Positions 8,723 to 18,868 of a DNA stretch of 64,000 nucleotides are shown in pieces. Origin of the DNA: CAG-411 sp963643465 (lineage in GTDB: Bacteria > Bacillota > Clostridia > Lachnospirales > Lachnospiraceae); assembly GCA_963643465.1 (NCBI GenBank), contig CAVIJT010000006.1, forward strand, positions 1 through 64,000. Reading direction: 5' to 3'. Position 1 is the stretch's first letter. Every line of letters begins with the position of its first letter. The notes below the pieces were generated by a model that was not told the DNA's origin, did not search any database, and saw only the letters and a list, made by a program, of their open reading frames with translations. A program made the translations under genes and the position numbers.

Positions 8723-9739
8723 CTATCTCCAAACGGTAGGAATAAAGCAATCGCTGTAAGTTCGAATCGCATAATTATCTGTCATACCTGCCACATAATC
8801 ACAAACTACACGCTCCTTTTTTTCTCCCCGCTGTTCTACAAGCGCCACATATTCTGCCGGCAGCCGTTCAAAATGATTGAAATAATACCGATACAACTGC
8901 GCCACTAATTCCATGGCTTTTTCTTCTTGCCCCTTTGCCAAAGGACTGGTGTATACCTCCTGAAAAAGAAAACTTCGAAGTCCATAAAGCGCATCGTGCA
9001 TCATAGGTGACAACGCAATGTCCTCTTTTCCAAAGTTATTCTTAATTGCATCATGAACTAATGTATTCAGCCGCTCACTTTTGGTATGCCCCAAAATATC
9101 ACACAACTCTTTGGGAATATCTGATTCCTTAATAATTCCTGCCCTAAGTGCATCGGCAATGTCATGATTGGTGTAGGCAATTTTATCAGAAAGCCTGACA
9201 ATCTTACCTTCCAATGTAGAAGGGTTTCCAGCAGTCTGATGGTTTCGGATTCCATCTCTTACCTCCTCTGTAAGATTGAGTCCTCTTCCACCTTTTTCCA
9301 GAAGCTCCACCACACGAATACTCTGTTCCTGATGAGAAAATCCATAAGGACATACACTGTCTAATGCTCGCTCCCCTGCATGTCCAAAAGGAGTATGCCC
9401 CAAATCATGCCCCAATGCTATAGCTTCCGTTAAATCTTCGTTCAAAAAAAGTCCCTTAGCTATCGTTCTTGCAATCTGAGATACTTCCAATGTATGTGTC
9501 AGTCTTGTTCGATAATGATCACCCTCTGGAGATAAAAATACTTGTGTTTTATGTTTTAATCTCCGAAAAGATTTGCTATGCAATATTCGATCTCGGTCTC
9601 TTTGATACTCAGTCCGAATATCACACAAATTTTCTCTCACCTGACGCCCTTTGGTTTGATCGCTATATGCAGCATATTGACTTAGTTCTACATGTTCTCT
9701 CTCCTGCAATATCTCTCGTATTGTTGTTTCTTTTCCCAC
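8723..9739 (-). CDS. Deoxyguanosinetriphosphate triphosphohydrolase-like protein (HD domain)
   Basis: A 338-residue dGTPase family protein. HD-domain metal ligands are visible: the leading His in RLTHTLEVSQIARTI, the HD doublet in ALGHDLGHTPFGHAGE, and a downstream Asp in LSDKIAYTNHDIADA. Members hydrolyse dNTPs to nucleoside plus triphosphate; the exact substrate varies. As first gene of the dnaG-rpoD run it may tie dNTP pool control to replication (inference). The shortened 338-residue form is the common one in Gram-positives, compared with about 500 residues in E. coli Dgt. Confidence 0.9.
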   Translation of the reverse strand: MGKETTIREILQEREHVELSQYAAYSDQTKGRQVRENLCDIRTEYQRDRDRILHSKSFRRLKHKTQVFLSPEGDHYRTRLTHTLEVSQIARTIAKGLFLNEDLTEAIALGHDLGHTPFGHAGERALDSVCPYGFSHQEQSIRVVELLEKGGRGLNLTEEVRDGIRNHQTAGNPSTLEGKIVRLSDKIAYTNHDIADALRAGIIKESDIPKELCDILGHTKSERLNTLVHDAIKNNFGKEDIALSPMMHDALYGLRSFLFQEVYTSPLAKGQEEKAMELVAQLYRYYFNHFERLPAEYVALVEQRGEKKERVVCDYVAGMTDNYAIRTYSDCFIPTVWR

Positions 9740-9814
9740 GGCATCACTTCCCTAATACAGCATACTTTAATGTATATATCGGCACTCTCTTTGATTTTTC
9801 ATATCTATTATAAC

Positions 9815-9844
9815 GAAAAAACGCCGCATTTGCGACGTTTTTTC
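9815..9844 (-). terminator. Terminator of the large GH13 gene
   Basis: A 14-bp stem with one mismatch (9815-9828 with 9831-9844) flanked by an A run on one side and a T run on the other. It sits 8 nt past the stop codon at 9853 and can work in both directions; it also lies upstream of dgt. Confidence 0.85.
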
Positions 9845-9852
9845 AAAAAAAC

Positions 9853-12800
9853 CTATGATTTCTTTTTGTTTGTTGCCTTTTTTGTTGTTTTCTTTGTCTG
9901 TTTTACAGTAATCTTCTTTGACACAACTTTCTTTTGTCCATTGCTCAAACGAATGGTTGCCTTAATCGTTACTTTTCCTTTCTTCTTAGCGGTTACTTTT
10001 CCCTTAGAAGAAACAGTTGCTACTTTCTTATTAGATGTAGAATATGTCACTTTTACTGCAAGCTGTGCAGACTGTAACAACGCTAAATTAGCTTCACTGA
10101 AACTTGACACTTTTTTCATAGTCTGTGGCACTTTCACTGAAAAACTTCTGGATTTTCCAGCTTTTAATGTGGAACCAGAGAATTTTACACTAACTGAATT
10201 AACCAGTTTTGTCACTACCTTGCTAGATGCCTGGTTCGCAAGTAATACATATGTGCCTCCCTGTGCAATGTACATAGTAACGTATCCATCTTTTGTTACT
10301 TTTGCTGTATCAATTGCAATCTGCTCTAATTTTGTTCCATTGACACGATAAATATACACTTTAGAACCATATGCAATGCTGCTCTGGTTTGCAAGATTTA
10401 CTTTTACTTTTGCATTAACTGGTAAAAGTCCTTCTTGTGTAAATGTAATTGCTGCTCCACTGACATTATTTGCATCTTTTTCAAGAATAACAGACGCCGC
10501 AGAAACTACGGTTGTGTCTGCTACTATACAATTTAAATTCATATCTTTCAAAGAAGATGTAGTTACACGAGACAAGTCATTCTTAGAAATTGTCCATGTA
10601 GCATTTACCTCTCCAGTTGTAGCATCAATTGCATTTGCTTTTACTGTCTTTGCCTGACTCTTTGCATCTGTAAGTTCTTTGCTTGTTATAATGGATTTTG
10701 CCACTTCTGTATCAGAAACTAATACAACAGTTCCTCCATTAGAATTTGCTGGAATAGTAACAGTTACCTGTCCCTTTTCGTTTACGCTATAAGTCTTATT
10801 ATTATATTTATCTACAATCTGCTGACCTGCAAAGTCTTTGATTGTCAAAGTTACGTTCTTTGCAGAATCTGTAATATTTAATGCTACAACCACATTTGTT
10901 CCTTTGTAAGAACGTTGGAACGCCATGTACTGCTCTTTATCACTTCCACCAATTGTTTTACGATCTCCCTTAGCAAATACTTTGCTATAAGATTTTCTGA
11001 TAGAAAGCATTGTCTGATAATGCTTGAGCATTGCTGTTTCTGCTTCTGATAAATTGCTAAATTTCATGTCATAGCGGTTTGTAGAATATGGATAATCAGA
11101 ATCTCCTGTTAATCCAATTTCTTCACCATAATAAATGACTGGCTGTCCTTTTGCAGTGATATATAAGGATGCTGCTACTTTTGCAAGGGCGTCTGCCTGT
11201 GCAGTGGTGTATTTGTCACTTCCATCATCATTTGTTAAATGGTCAATATAATATTTCAATCCAGTCTCATCATGAGAGTTAATGAAACTTCCAAATGTAC
11301 CATTGTTATCAATTGCTTCATTTCTCTGCTCTAACTGTTTTTCGATAGTTTCCAAACTTCCAGTCACAAAACTGTTTGCCATATCATTGAATCCAAAATC
11401 TAATAAAGAATCCATAATACCACTATTCAAGTATCCAAAGTCATCTGTATAAGATGCTCCGTAATACTCACCAATCATCTTGAATTTAGAAGATGCTTCT
11501 GTCATAGCATTTTTAAATGCACTCCATGTTGTAGATTCTACATGTTTTACAGTATCTACACGGAAGTAGTCAATGGTATCTCCTCTTGATGTCTTTCCAA
11601 GATTTGTTACCCATGCCTGCTGCCATGCAATCAACTGGTTACGCACTTCTGCTTTCTCCGTTAAGAAATCTGGAAGTCCATCTAATTCGTCTAAAATATC
11701 GTTGTCAGCTACTTTCTCCTCATCTCCACGTAACATACCTGCAAATTCAGATGTTTCTGTATCTGTATCATATCCAGCATGATTTATTACCACGTCTACC
11801 ATAATACGGATTCCATGGTCATGAGCAGTATTAATCATTGTGTGGAACTCTTCTAGTGTTCCCAAATGTGCATTCAATTTTGTAAAGCTGCTTGCCCAAT
11901 ATCCTGTATAGCCATAGGAATCAATTTTTGTATTGCTATCTTGCATGTTGCCTAAAATATTTTCTACAACAGGTGTAATCCAGATTGTGTTAATTCCCAA
12001 ATTATCAAAATATCCTTCATTGATTTTCTGTGTAACACCAGCAAAATCTCCGCCATGATAACTACTTGGTCCCTCTGGATTGTAATCTCCTACACCGTAA
12101 GCATCGTTATTTGCTTTATTTCCATCATTGAAACGGTCTGTCATCATAAAATAGATTACCGCTTCGTCCCAGTCAAAATCATTGCTGTTTGCTTTTACTC
12201 TCTTTTTCACTGTGATAGTTGCTTTTCCAGTGTGGCTATTGCCGTACTGATCAATTGCAGTAACCGGAATCACTTTATCACCAACCTGAATATCATCAGA
12301 TACACTAATTGTTAATTTCTTAAGTTCTGGATCAATCGCAACTTTTGCTTTTCCACCCAAAGCAGTCAAATCTGCATAAGCCTCTGCAATCTCAGCCTCT
12401 GCATTATCCATAGCAATTGACATTACTGTGTTCTCATCATAAGAAATGGCCGCATTGGTACAAGTAACTACCACATTGGCTTTTAAATTCTTATAAGTTA
12501 CAACAGATTTTGTTCCTGCTGCATTGGTCTTTGTATTGAACTCATCTAAAACAGAAACTGCTGCACCAGATGCAGGTGTTACATTATAGCAATACTCGTA
12601 ATTTCCATCTGTGAGATTACCCATGGTATACTCATATCGCTCATTTTCCTTGCTATAAACCATCTTACAATTTGTTCCATTAATTTCAACCTGAACATCT
12701 TTCAATGTCTCTAAAGTTCCATCCATGAACATATCATCATCACGATAATAGAACTTAATCTGCTTATTTGCAGAATCGATTTCATATCCCTTGTTGAAAG

Positions 12801-15483
12801 GAAGATATTCTGCTTCCAAGGAACCTTGTTTTAATCTTACCTTAATAACACGCTGAGTAAGTGGTGCCGTAATGGAACGGTCACCTTCCATATCTTTGTT
12901 AATTTTTGACCAATCGTCATTTACTGGTGTACCATCACGAAGTAAGTATCCAATCGTTTCTGTTTTTTCACCAATTCCAAAAACAGTCTGATATTTACCA
13001 TTTACTTCTGTAAAGAAGTTAGAAATCTGATTATATGCTGTAGTAGCGTTCCATGTATATAAGTTCCAACCCTCATAATCACCTGCTGGTCTGTTATATT
13101 CTACAATTACATAACGCTTTGCACCTACATTAAATTCTTCTGCATATTCTGTAAATGTCTTTGGACCTTCTTGAAGAATCCAGAATTCCCCGCTCTTTTG
13201 TCCTTCTGCAATCTCTAATTTTCTTGTTGATTCCTGATAACTCCATTCTCCCTTAGAACGAACAATTACCTTTAAGTCGTTACATGGGAAAGAATACTTA
13301 GCTGTCGCCCATTTTCTTCCCACTGAGTCTGTATACACATCCTCATTAAATTCATATCCTGTCTGATATTCTTTACCATTTGCTTCCCAAATCCACAAAT
13401 CTCTATTTGCATAGGTCGAATTGTCCTCTGCATAATAATGAATTGTATAGGTATACATCTCGCCTACGATTTCCACCGCATAGTCTTCTGTATGTTCTCC
13501 ATCAGACATAACAAGTTCTATACTATCACCAGTATAATCTTCAGAAACACGCAATACGCCATCTTCTAAAGTTACACCTTCCATATCCTTCTTTAACTCA
13601 TAAGTTACATCTACCTGAGTTGCTGTCATAGAATTTGTATATAATTTTGCAGTTTTTGGAAGTGTAACTTCTTCCCCTTTCTGCACCTGAATACTTTGCT
13701 CTGGTGCAAGCCCCGGAATAATTACCACGTTATTTCCATCACTACCATACACAATCTTACAGTTAGGATCCTGTATCCAGCTTCCGCCATTTAATACAAA
13801 TTTATACTGATAAGTTCCCGGTGTAAATCCATCCATTTCTAAAGACCAAATACCGGAAGATTTTTCATCCTGCTTCATTGCATCGGCAGAAAGAGACCAA
13901 CTATTGAAGGCACCTGCTACATTTACGCTATTGACAGTTCCTGTCACATCATAATACATAAACTTTACAGAATATCCTTTGTCACTCTTGCTTACCACTG
14001 GGGAATTTACAGAAAGAGCAGCTTCATCTACATCTTTTTCTGTAAATTGATTCTCTCCGTAGTTATACTTGTCCTCTACTACTTTTCCATCTTTTACAAT
14101 AACATAAGAGTAAGTTCCATCTTTGTCAAAGAATTTTGCAGAATACATACCGCCACCAGTAAATTCGCTGTCTTCTTCTATATCTACAACTGTATATCCA
14201 TATTCACTGGCAGTGTCCTTTGTTACCGCATCTCCCACTTGAAGTGTTTTCTTATTCTCTGATGCTACATTTTTATAATATACTTTTGCACCTTCTCCAT
14301 CGTAAGGATAATAGATTGTTACCAATCCTTTTGATGATACTACTGGATTACGCACAAATGCAGCTCCATCACCATACAAAGTAGTAGAAGCTGGATCACC
14401 TAATTTCTTTTGTACTAAGTTTCCATCTGCATCTTTGCTTTTTACAATAGCTCCATCTGCATCTAATTCATAAAAACTGTAAGAATATACACCTGAATTC
14501 TTAATTGCTCCAGATGTTGCAACGTATAAATAATTTCCATTGCTTAATTTTACGTTTGCTGGCTCGGCTTTAATCAAAGTTTTCTTTGATGTACTCTTTA
14601 AGTTACCTTTTACTCCGATTGCTGCATTGGATACGGCAGCTTCATAATAAAAAGTAAGTGTACCATCCTCATTGTAAACCGGACTCTTCACTTCATCTGC
14701 TGTGCTAACAGATGCAGTCTCTACTTTTAACTTATAAGTATCATCTTTTGGATCCATAGAAATGGTTACATCACTTTTGCCCTTAAGAGAAAGTTCGTAA
14801 TTACCTCCACTTCCTTCTCCGCCCCAAGCATAGTCCCATCCAAAGTTTAATGGGTCCTGCAATACTTTAAACTCATATTTTCCTGCTGGGATATCTTTTA
14901 AAGTAATAGAATATGTACCATCCTCATTCTTTTTCAAAGGATGTGAAGTATCTTTTTCTGACCATGTAGCATCTCCAATGCTACCTACTAAATAGTATTC
15001 TTCTTTCAGCTCTGGTTTTACAACAGCTTCTTTTGCATCGCTGTTTTTATCCGGATTTTCTGTATACCATTTGCCATCCTTATAATATAACTCTGTAAAG
15101 TCTGACATAAGAGAGCCATACACATTGCCAGTATATTTTGACGCATCCTTGTTAAGGAATTGGAAACCTGTCATGGTTCCTTTTACATTCAAACCATACC
15201 AACCTTCGCCCTCTTGCTCTGTTTCACTTACCAGAGGATAACGGTTACAAGACCAAGAAGCAAAATATTCTTTGCTCTCTTCTGTGGAAACGGTTGCATT
15301 TCCTTCTTCCCAATACTGAAAATAAACCTCTCCTCCGTAAGAACCATCATCATAGAAATGAATGTTTACGTCCATCTTCTTGTCCGCTGCCAAAACAAGT
15401 TGTTCTTTTGGCAACATTGTGATAACCATTGCAACTGCTAAAATTACACTGATTACCGATTTTAGTTTTTTGCTTACCTTCAT
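9853..15483 (-). CDS. Giant secreted multidomain GH13 alpha-amylase/amylopullulanase-type enzyme
   Basis: An 1876-residue extracellular starch-degrading enzyme. Order: signal peptide (about 1-33); an N-terminal carbohydrate-binding-like region; pullulanase X25/SusE-like beta-domains (one near 165-255, others after it); an E-set/CBM48-like domain with AGAFNSWS (about 500-590); two aromatic-rich domains resembling CBM41 (about 670-890); an N-domain; the GH13 barrel (about 1100-1500); a C-domain; a bacterial Ig-like domain (about 1755-1860) and a Lys-rich tail. GH13 catalytic signatures are present: DVVINH (about 1231), DYFRVDTVKH with the Asp nucleophile (about 1308), the acid/base Glu in GEYYGAS (about 1337) and SHDE (about 1404). 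No LPxTG sortase signal or dockerin is seen; the basic tail may hold it at the cell wall. Alpha-1,4 versus alpha-1,6 specificity is not decidable here. Monocistronic by flanking signals. Confidence 0.88.
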   Translation of the reverse strand: MKVSKKLKSVISVILAVAMVITMLPKEQLVLAADKKMDVNIHFYDDGSYGGEVYFQYWEEGNATVSTEESKEYFASWSCNRYPLVSETEQEGEGWYGLNVKGTMTGFQFLNKDASKYTGNVYGSLMSDFTELYYKDGKWYTENPDKNSDAKEAVVKPELKEEYYLVGSIGDATWSEKDTSHPLKKNEDGTYSITLKDIPAGKYEFKVLQDPLNFGWDYAWGGEGSGGNYELSLKGKSDVTISMDPKDDTYKLKVETASVSTADEVKSPVYNEDGTLTFYYEAAVSNAAIGVKGNLKSTSKKTLIKAEPANVKLSNGNYLYVATSGAIKNSGVYSYSFYELDADGAIVKSKDADGNLVQKKLGDPASTTLYGDGAAFVRNPVVSSKGLVTIYYPYDGEGAKVYYKNVASENKKTLQVGDAVTKDTASEYGYTVVDIEEDSEFTGGGMYSAKFFDKDGTYSYVIVKDGKVVEDKYNYGENQFTEKDVDEAALSVNSPVVSKSDKGYSVKFMYYDVTGTVNSVNVAGAFNSWSLSADAMKQDEKSSGIWSLEMDGFTPGTYQYKFVLNGGSWIQDPNCKIVYGSDGNNVVIIPGLAPEQSIQVQKGEEVTLPKTAKLYTNSMTATQVDVTYELKKDMEGVTLEDGVLRVSEDYTGDSIELVMSDGEHTEDYAVEIVGEMYTYTIHYYAEDNSTYANRDLWIWEANGKEYQTGYEFNEDVYTDSVGRKWATAKYSFPCNDLKVIVRSKGEWSYQESTRKLEIAEGQKSGEFWILQEGPKTFTEYAEEFNVGAKRYVIVEYNRPAGDYEGWNLYTWNATTAYNQISNFFTEVNGKYQTVFGIGEKTETIGYLLRDGTPVNDDWSKINKDMEGDRSITAPLTQRVIKVRLKQGSLEAEYLPFNKGYEIDSANKQIKFYYRDDDMFMDGTLETLKDVQVEINGTNCKMVYSKENERYEYTMGNLTDGNYEYCYNVTPASGAAVSVLDEFNTKTNAAGTKSVVTYKNLKANVVVTCTNAAISYDENTVMSIAMDNAEAEIAEAYADLTALGGKAKVAIDPELKKLTISVSDDIQVGDKVIPVTAIDQYGNSHTGKATITVKKRVKANSNDFDWDEAVIYFMMTDRFNDGNKANNDAYGVGDYNPEGPSSYHGGDFAGVTQKINEGYFDNLGINTIWITPVVENILGNMQDSNTKIDSYGYTGYWASSFTKLNAHLGTLEEFHTMINTAHDHGIRIMVDVVINHAGYDTDTETSEFAGMLRGDEEKVADNDILDELDGLPDFLTEKAEVRNQLIAWQQAWVTNLGKTSRGDTIDYFRVDTVKHVESTTWSAFKNAMTEASSKFKMIGEYYGASYTDDFGYLNSGIMDSLLDFGFNDMANSFVTGSLETIEKQLEQRNEAIDNNGTFGSFINSHDETGLKYYIDHLTNDDGSDKYTTAQADALAKVAASLYITAKGQPVIYYGEEIGLTGDSDYPYSTNRYDMKFSNLSEAETAMLKHYQTMLSIRKSYSKVFAKGDRKTIGGSDKEQYMAFQRSYKGTNVVVALNITDSAKNVTLTIKDFAGQQIVDKYNNKTYSVNEKGQVTVTIPANSNGGTVVLVSDTEVAKSIITSKELTDAKSQAKTVKANAIDATTGEVNATWTISKNDLSRVTTSSLKDMNLNCIVADTTVVSAASVILEKDANNVSGAAITFTQEGLLPVNAKVKVNLANQSSIAYGSKVYIYRVNGTKLEQIAIDTAKVTKDGYVTMYIAQGGTYVLLANQASSKVVTKLVNSVSVKFSGSTLKAGKSRSFSVKVPQTMKKVSSFSEANLALLQSAQLAVKVTYSTSNKKVATVSSKGKVTAKKKGKVTIKATIRLSNGQKKVVSKKITVKQTKKTTKKATNKKKS

Positions 15484-15507
15484 TACGTTCTCCTTTCCCT
15501 GTTTAAA

Positions 15508-15547
15508 GCCTTGTGAGCCATATACTCACACTTTTTTCATTATACCA
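15508..15547 (-). promoter_or_regulatory. Promoter and operator-like repeat of the giant GH13 gene
   Basis: On the minus strand an extended -10 box TGGTATAAT (TATAAT at 15539-15544) has no good -35. Just downstream, where the transcript would begin, lies the inverted repeat TGTGAG-N7-CTCACA (15512-15517 and 15525-15530), a plausible repressor operator for sugar-responsive control. The regulator is not identified. Confidence 0.5.
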
Positions 15548-15624
15548 TTTTCCATAATAAAAGAAAAATCAAAAATGCTCTCTTTTTTTTGTTCACATTG
15601 TACAAGAATTCATGGTTCCAGAGC

Positions 15625-16251
15625 TTATTCTTCACGATTTCTTATTTTTTTAGAGAAGATGCAGCCGCAATAATCCTGTCGATATAAATCATACTCTGCC
15701 GACAAGGCAATAGAACGTTTGTAGCCTTCTCTTTTCTTAAAATCAGAAAATAGATAAGATATGTCCCATTCCTCACTTAACCGTTCTCCGATTTCGTTTA
15801 ATTTTTGCGCATTTTTTAAAGGACTGATGGACAGGGTGGTGGTAAAATAATCAAAATTCCCCTCTTTCGCCACTCTTCCAGCTTCTCTAAGCCGCAGCTC
15901 ATAACATCGAAAACATCTTTCTCCTCCCTCTGGAACACTCTCGTACCCTTTAGCAATTTCAAAGAACCGCTGGGGCTGATACTCTCCTTCCATAAAAGAA
16001 ACGGGATATTTTGTCTGAAACTGCTGAATAAACCGTTTTTGTTCCTCCACGCGTTTTCGATATTCCTTCTCCTCTGTAATATTGGGATTGTAATAGAATA
16101 TTGTAATTTTAAAAAACTGAGATAAATATTCAATACAATAACTACTACAAGGTGCGCAACAACTGTGCAATAACAGTGTTGGCACCTTGCCCTCCTTTTC
16201 CTGTTCTTCTATGGTTTTGTCTAACCATTTTTGATAATTTATTTTATTCAT
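15625..16251 (-). CDS. queH: Epoxyqueuosine reductase QueH
   Basis: About 208 residues, QueH (DUF208) family, which reduces epoxyqueuosine in tRNA to queuosine in organisms without QueG. Family cysteines are all visible: CCAPC near the N-terminus, the CFRCY motif in the middle and the terminal DYCGC, which bind an iron-sulphur cluster and an extra metal. The start at 16251 (MNKINYQKW) is preferred over the longer frame from 16287 because a GAGGAAGAGG site precedes it and it overlaps the upstream stop in an ATGAATAA arrangement, so translation is coupled. Its position after two surface-protein genes and purD looks like an operon accident rather than a functional link. Confidence 0.9.
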   Translation of the reverse strand: MNKINYQKWLDKTIEEQEKEGKVPTLLLHSCCAPCSSYCIEYLSQFFKITIFYYNPNITEEKEYRKRVEEQKRFIQQFQTKYPVSFMEGEYQPQRFFEIAKGYESVPEGGERCFRCYELRLREAGRVAKEGNFDYFTTTLSISPLKNAQKLNEIGERLSEEWDISYLFSDFKKREGYKRSIALSAEYDLYRQDYCGCIFSKKIRNREE

Positions 16252-17515
16252 CAAATTCATCCTCTTCCTCATATTCTTCTTCATCAAGTGATCGTTCTAT
16301 GGATCTGGTTACACGAATATTTCTCACCGTTTTTTCTATAAGCAAAACCAATCCCACAAGAGCAAGCACACCAAGAAAAATATTCATCCATACTGGTTGA
16401 TTTTCCTTTTCCTCCCCACGGCTCTCTGTTGTTGAAACCGTTGAAAAAGAATCACTTTCATATCTTTGTATGGTCTGCTCAATGCGGTCATACCGATAAA
16501 ACATAGCTTCTTTATTTCCCATCCTTCCATAAATAAGGACAAACTCACTGGAACTATCCTCCTTTGGAACGTATACCGCAAAATTCTTTCCATCTATAGA
16601 CAATACACTTTCCACATAACCAGAAGGAAGCAAGGAGGTTTCTGGTACTGGCACAATCTCCAAAGACACATTGGCATTTAGATACCATATACCATCTTTA
16701 TCCTTCATAGAAATAGAATTCCCTAATAGGGTTTCTTCCTTATTGTCATCAGCTACCTCTGCTTCCTCCCGTTGTAACAGTTCTTCCTCTTTTGTCATTT
16801 TCTTTATATGGATATTATAGATTTTCTGGGTGCCATCTTTTCCAGTCACTACCACTGTAGCCAGATTGTCTCCCTCCTGCAAATTATCATTTCCAGATAT
16901 TTTTACTGTACAAGCCTTTAATTTCGCCTTTGCATCTATATATAACCTATCTACATCAGAAGCCACATTTACCTGATATTCTAAAATCTTTGGATCAAAA
17001 GCAGGTACAAGTTCCCCCTCACTGACATCTAAGTTGGCTAAATTTTTGCTGTTATCTGCCTCTACTGTCTGTTGTTCTCCAATCTTTAATTTCAAAGTAT
17101 TTTTAGATACTGACATTTGCTCTGAATCTGTGCCAGAGTACATATATATGGTATCACTAATATACACTTCTGTCTCCCCAGCAGAGAGCGCCCGAAATTT
17201 CATATGATAATCTCGAATCTGTTCATCACCATCTAAATCACTAATAAAAACGAGTCCATCTCCACCAGATACATGTCTTCCTGTATCTGTCAATTCCAAC
17301 ATAGTTGTATCATAAGCTACATATGTTTGAAATCCACTAATTCCTGCACTTGATTCCGCAGTAAGTGTTACAATAAATTCATCATTCACCACAAAATCGC
17401 TTCTTGTCGTAGAAAAAGCAACCGATGCACTTGCTGCATAGATTGCTTTTCCTTGAAACGACAAGAAAATCAAAATCACTAACATCATCCATAAAATAGT
17501 TTTTTTTCTTTTCAT
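16244..17515 (-). CDS. Membrane protein with a cohesin-fold domain and a cadherin-like beta-sandwich
   Basis: 423 residues: signal peptide (about 1-27), a cohesin-like beta-sandwich (about 30-145, pattern SAGISGFQTYVAYDTTMLEL), a cadherin-like beta-sandwich of the PF12733 type (about 155-240, NLANLDVSEGELVPAFDP start and YNIHIKK end), a spacer, a C-terminal membrane helix (about 378-398) and a short acidic cytoplasmic tail. It should display two binding modules outside the cell. The ligand is unknown; no dockerin is seen in the neighbouring amylases, so an amylosome-type role is not supported. Lies 28 nt after the SH3b gene and overlaps queH. Confidence 0.75.
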   Translation of the reverse strand: MKRKKTILWMMLVILIFLSFQGKAIYAASASVAFSTTRSDFVVNDEFIVTLTAESSAGISGFQTYVAYDTTMLELTDTGRHVSGGDGLVFISDLDGDEQIRDYHMKFRALSAGETEVYISDTIYMYSGTDSEQMSVSKNTLKLKIGEQQTVEADNSKNLANLDVSEGELVPAFDPKILEYQVNVASDVDRLYIDAKAKLKACTVKISGNDNLQEGDNLATVVVTGKDGTQKIYNIHIKKMTKEEELLQREEAEVADDNKEETLLGNSISMKDKDGIWYLNANVSLEIVPVPETSLLPSGYVESVLSIDGKNFAVYVPKEDSSSEFVLIYGRMGNKEAMFYRYDRIEQTIQRYESDSFSTVSTTESRGEEKENQPVWMNIFLGVLALVGLVLLIEKTVRNIRVTRSIERSLDEEEYEEEDEFDE

Positions 17516-17543
17516 TGTTCATCCCCATAATATTTATAATATT

Positions 17544-18821
17544 CTATCCCGCTGAATTAATTTCTATATATGTGCCAAGCACATAACCATTCAATACGGT
17601 ATCTTCATAAGTAAAACTCACATAGTACCAAACCGCGCCATCGTATACCATACTCTCTAAAATAGTTACTACTTTTCCGTTGGTAAGCTGCACCACTTCT
17701 CCATTGTAAGTTACCTTGTCCTTATCCGTTCCTGGTTTTACACGAACATTTAATACCTTATCCGAAACTACAACTCCACTTACTCCAGAAACTGCTGAGG
17801 AAGTTGCCGTTACCGCAGATGGCGTAGTTACTTCCGAAGAATCCGGTGTGGTTGTTTGTTCGGTATTTTGTGTATTTGTGGATGTAGTTGTTGCACGAAA
17901 CAGCACATGATTTGCCAATACATATCCTTTCATAGTCTTTCCTTTATAAGAAAAACTAATCTTAAACCATTTCTTGCAATTTGCAGTAGTCTCTCCTTTG
18001 ATTTTCACATTCTTTCCATTGGAAAGTTTTACAATGGCATTGTTATACATCAAATAATCATCACTGACCCCCGCACTGTTTCTTACTACCATCTTAGCAT
18101 TTGTAGTAATTTTTCCTTTTACGGTACTTGTGAATTTTAACTGCACATAGTCGCTAAGTACATACCCTTTCAAATACGTCCCATTATATTTAAATCGAAT
18201 ATAATACCATACTACACCTTTTACAATTTTCTGTCTGCGAATAGATACTGTCTTTCCCTTTTTTAATGCCACGCCCTTTTCTTCATAAGTAAGTTGCTTT
18301 GCCGTAGCACTAGCTTTGGTTCTTACTCTAAGAGAAGAAGCCGTAACCTTTGCGGGTATTTTTACCCCAGTTACTGTAACAGTATCTGTACTTGCAGGTG
18401 TTGGTGTTGGCGTAGCTGTAACTGCTGCTCCTGGCACCTCTTCCTCTGGCAAAGAAACCGTATCATCCGTTTGTGCTTCTGGTTCTTTTGTAGCTGTAAC
18501 AACCTTAATAAATGATTTGCTGCTATACCCTGTAACTTTCTTTTCGTTATAAGTAAATTTTACTTTATAGAAATTATTCTCTTCTCCAAGTATTTGAACG
18601 GTATCATCTTTATATAAATACACATACTTTCCGTCCTGCTTTACCTGTTCATAACTAGCTCCTGGCCCACTACGGACATTTAAGGACTCTGCAGTTACTA
18701 CTCCTTTGGTTGTAGCAGCATTCACCACATCTTTTTTAAAGAATTCTGATTTGCCAATCAGCAAACCTGTACACACTAACAAAACAAGAAATGCAAAGCA
18801 CTTTTTACTGTGTTTATACAT
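17544..18821 (-). CDS. Secreted or surface protein with four SH3b repeats
   Basis: About 425 residues: an N-terminal signal/anchor (CFAFLVLLVCTGLLIG) then four bacterial SH3-type modules, each opening with a variant of LNVRSGPG (about residues 45-110, 160-225, 230-300, 345-420 of the mature order), separated by Thr/Pro-rich linkers. SH3b modules bind peptidoglycan, so a wall-associated role is likely. No catalytic domain is present. I chose the ATG at 18821 because it follows an AGGATGGAG site; longer starts (GTG at 18848, ATG at 18839) lack one. It begins 48 nt after purD with no terminator between. Confidence 0.8.
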   Translation of the reverse strand: MYKHSKKCFAFLVLLVCTGLLIGKSEFFKKDVVNAATTKGVVTAESLNVRSGPGASYEQVKQDGKYVYLYKDDTVQILGEENNFYKVKFTYNEKKVTGYSSKSFIKVVTATKEPEAQTDDTVSLPEEEVPGAAVTATPTPTPASTDTVTVTGVKIPAKVTASSLRVRTKASATAKQLTYEEKGVALKKGKTVSIRRQKIVKGVVWYYIRFKYNGTYLKGYVLSDYVQLKFTSTVKGKITTNAKMVVRNSAGVSDDYLMYNNAIVKLSNGKNVKIKGETTANCKKWFKISFSYKGKTMKGYVLANHVLFRATTTSTNTQNTEQTTTPDSSEVTTPSAVTATSSAVSGVSGVVVSDKVLNVRVKPGTDKDKVTYNGEVVQLTNGKVVTILESMVYDGAVWYYVSFTYEDTVLNGYVLGTYIEINSAG

Positions 18822-18868
18822 CTTACTCCATCCTTTCATGTACTTCACCCTCTACTTTGTCATTACGT

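Noticed and set aside
9692..10351. Plus-strand ORF of 219 codons opposite the large amylase gene
   Set aside because: Antisense shadow of the amylase and dgt region, Phe/Cys-rich, without a ribosome site.
9853..17515. Cohesin-like protein near amylases suggesting an amylosome
   Set aside because: No dockerin motif is visible in either amylase; cohesin folds also occur outside cellulosomes.
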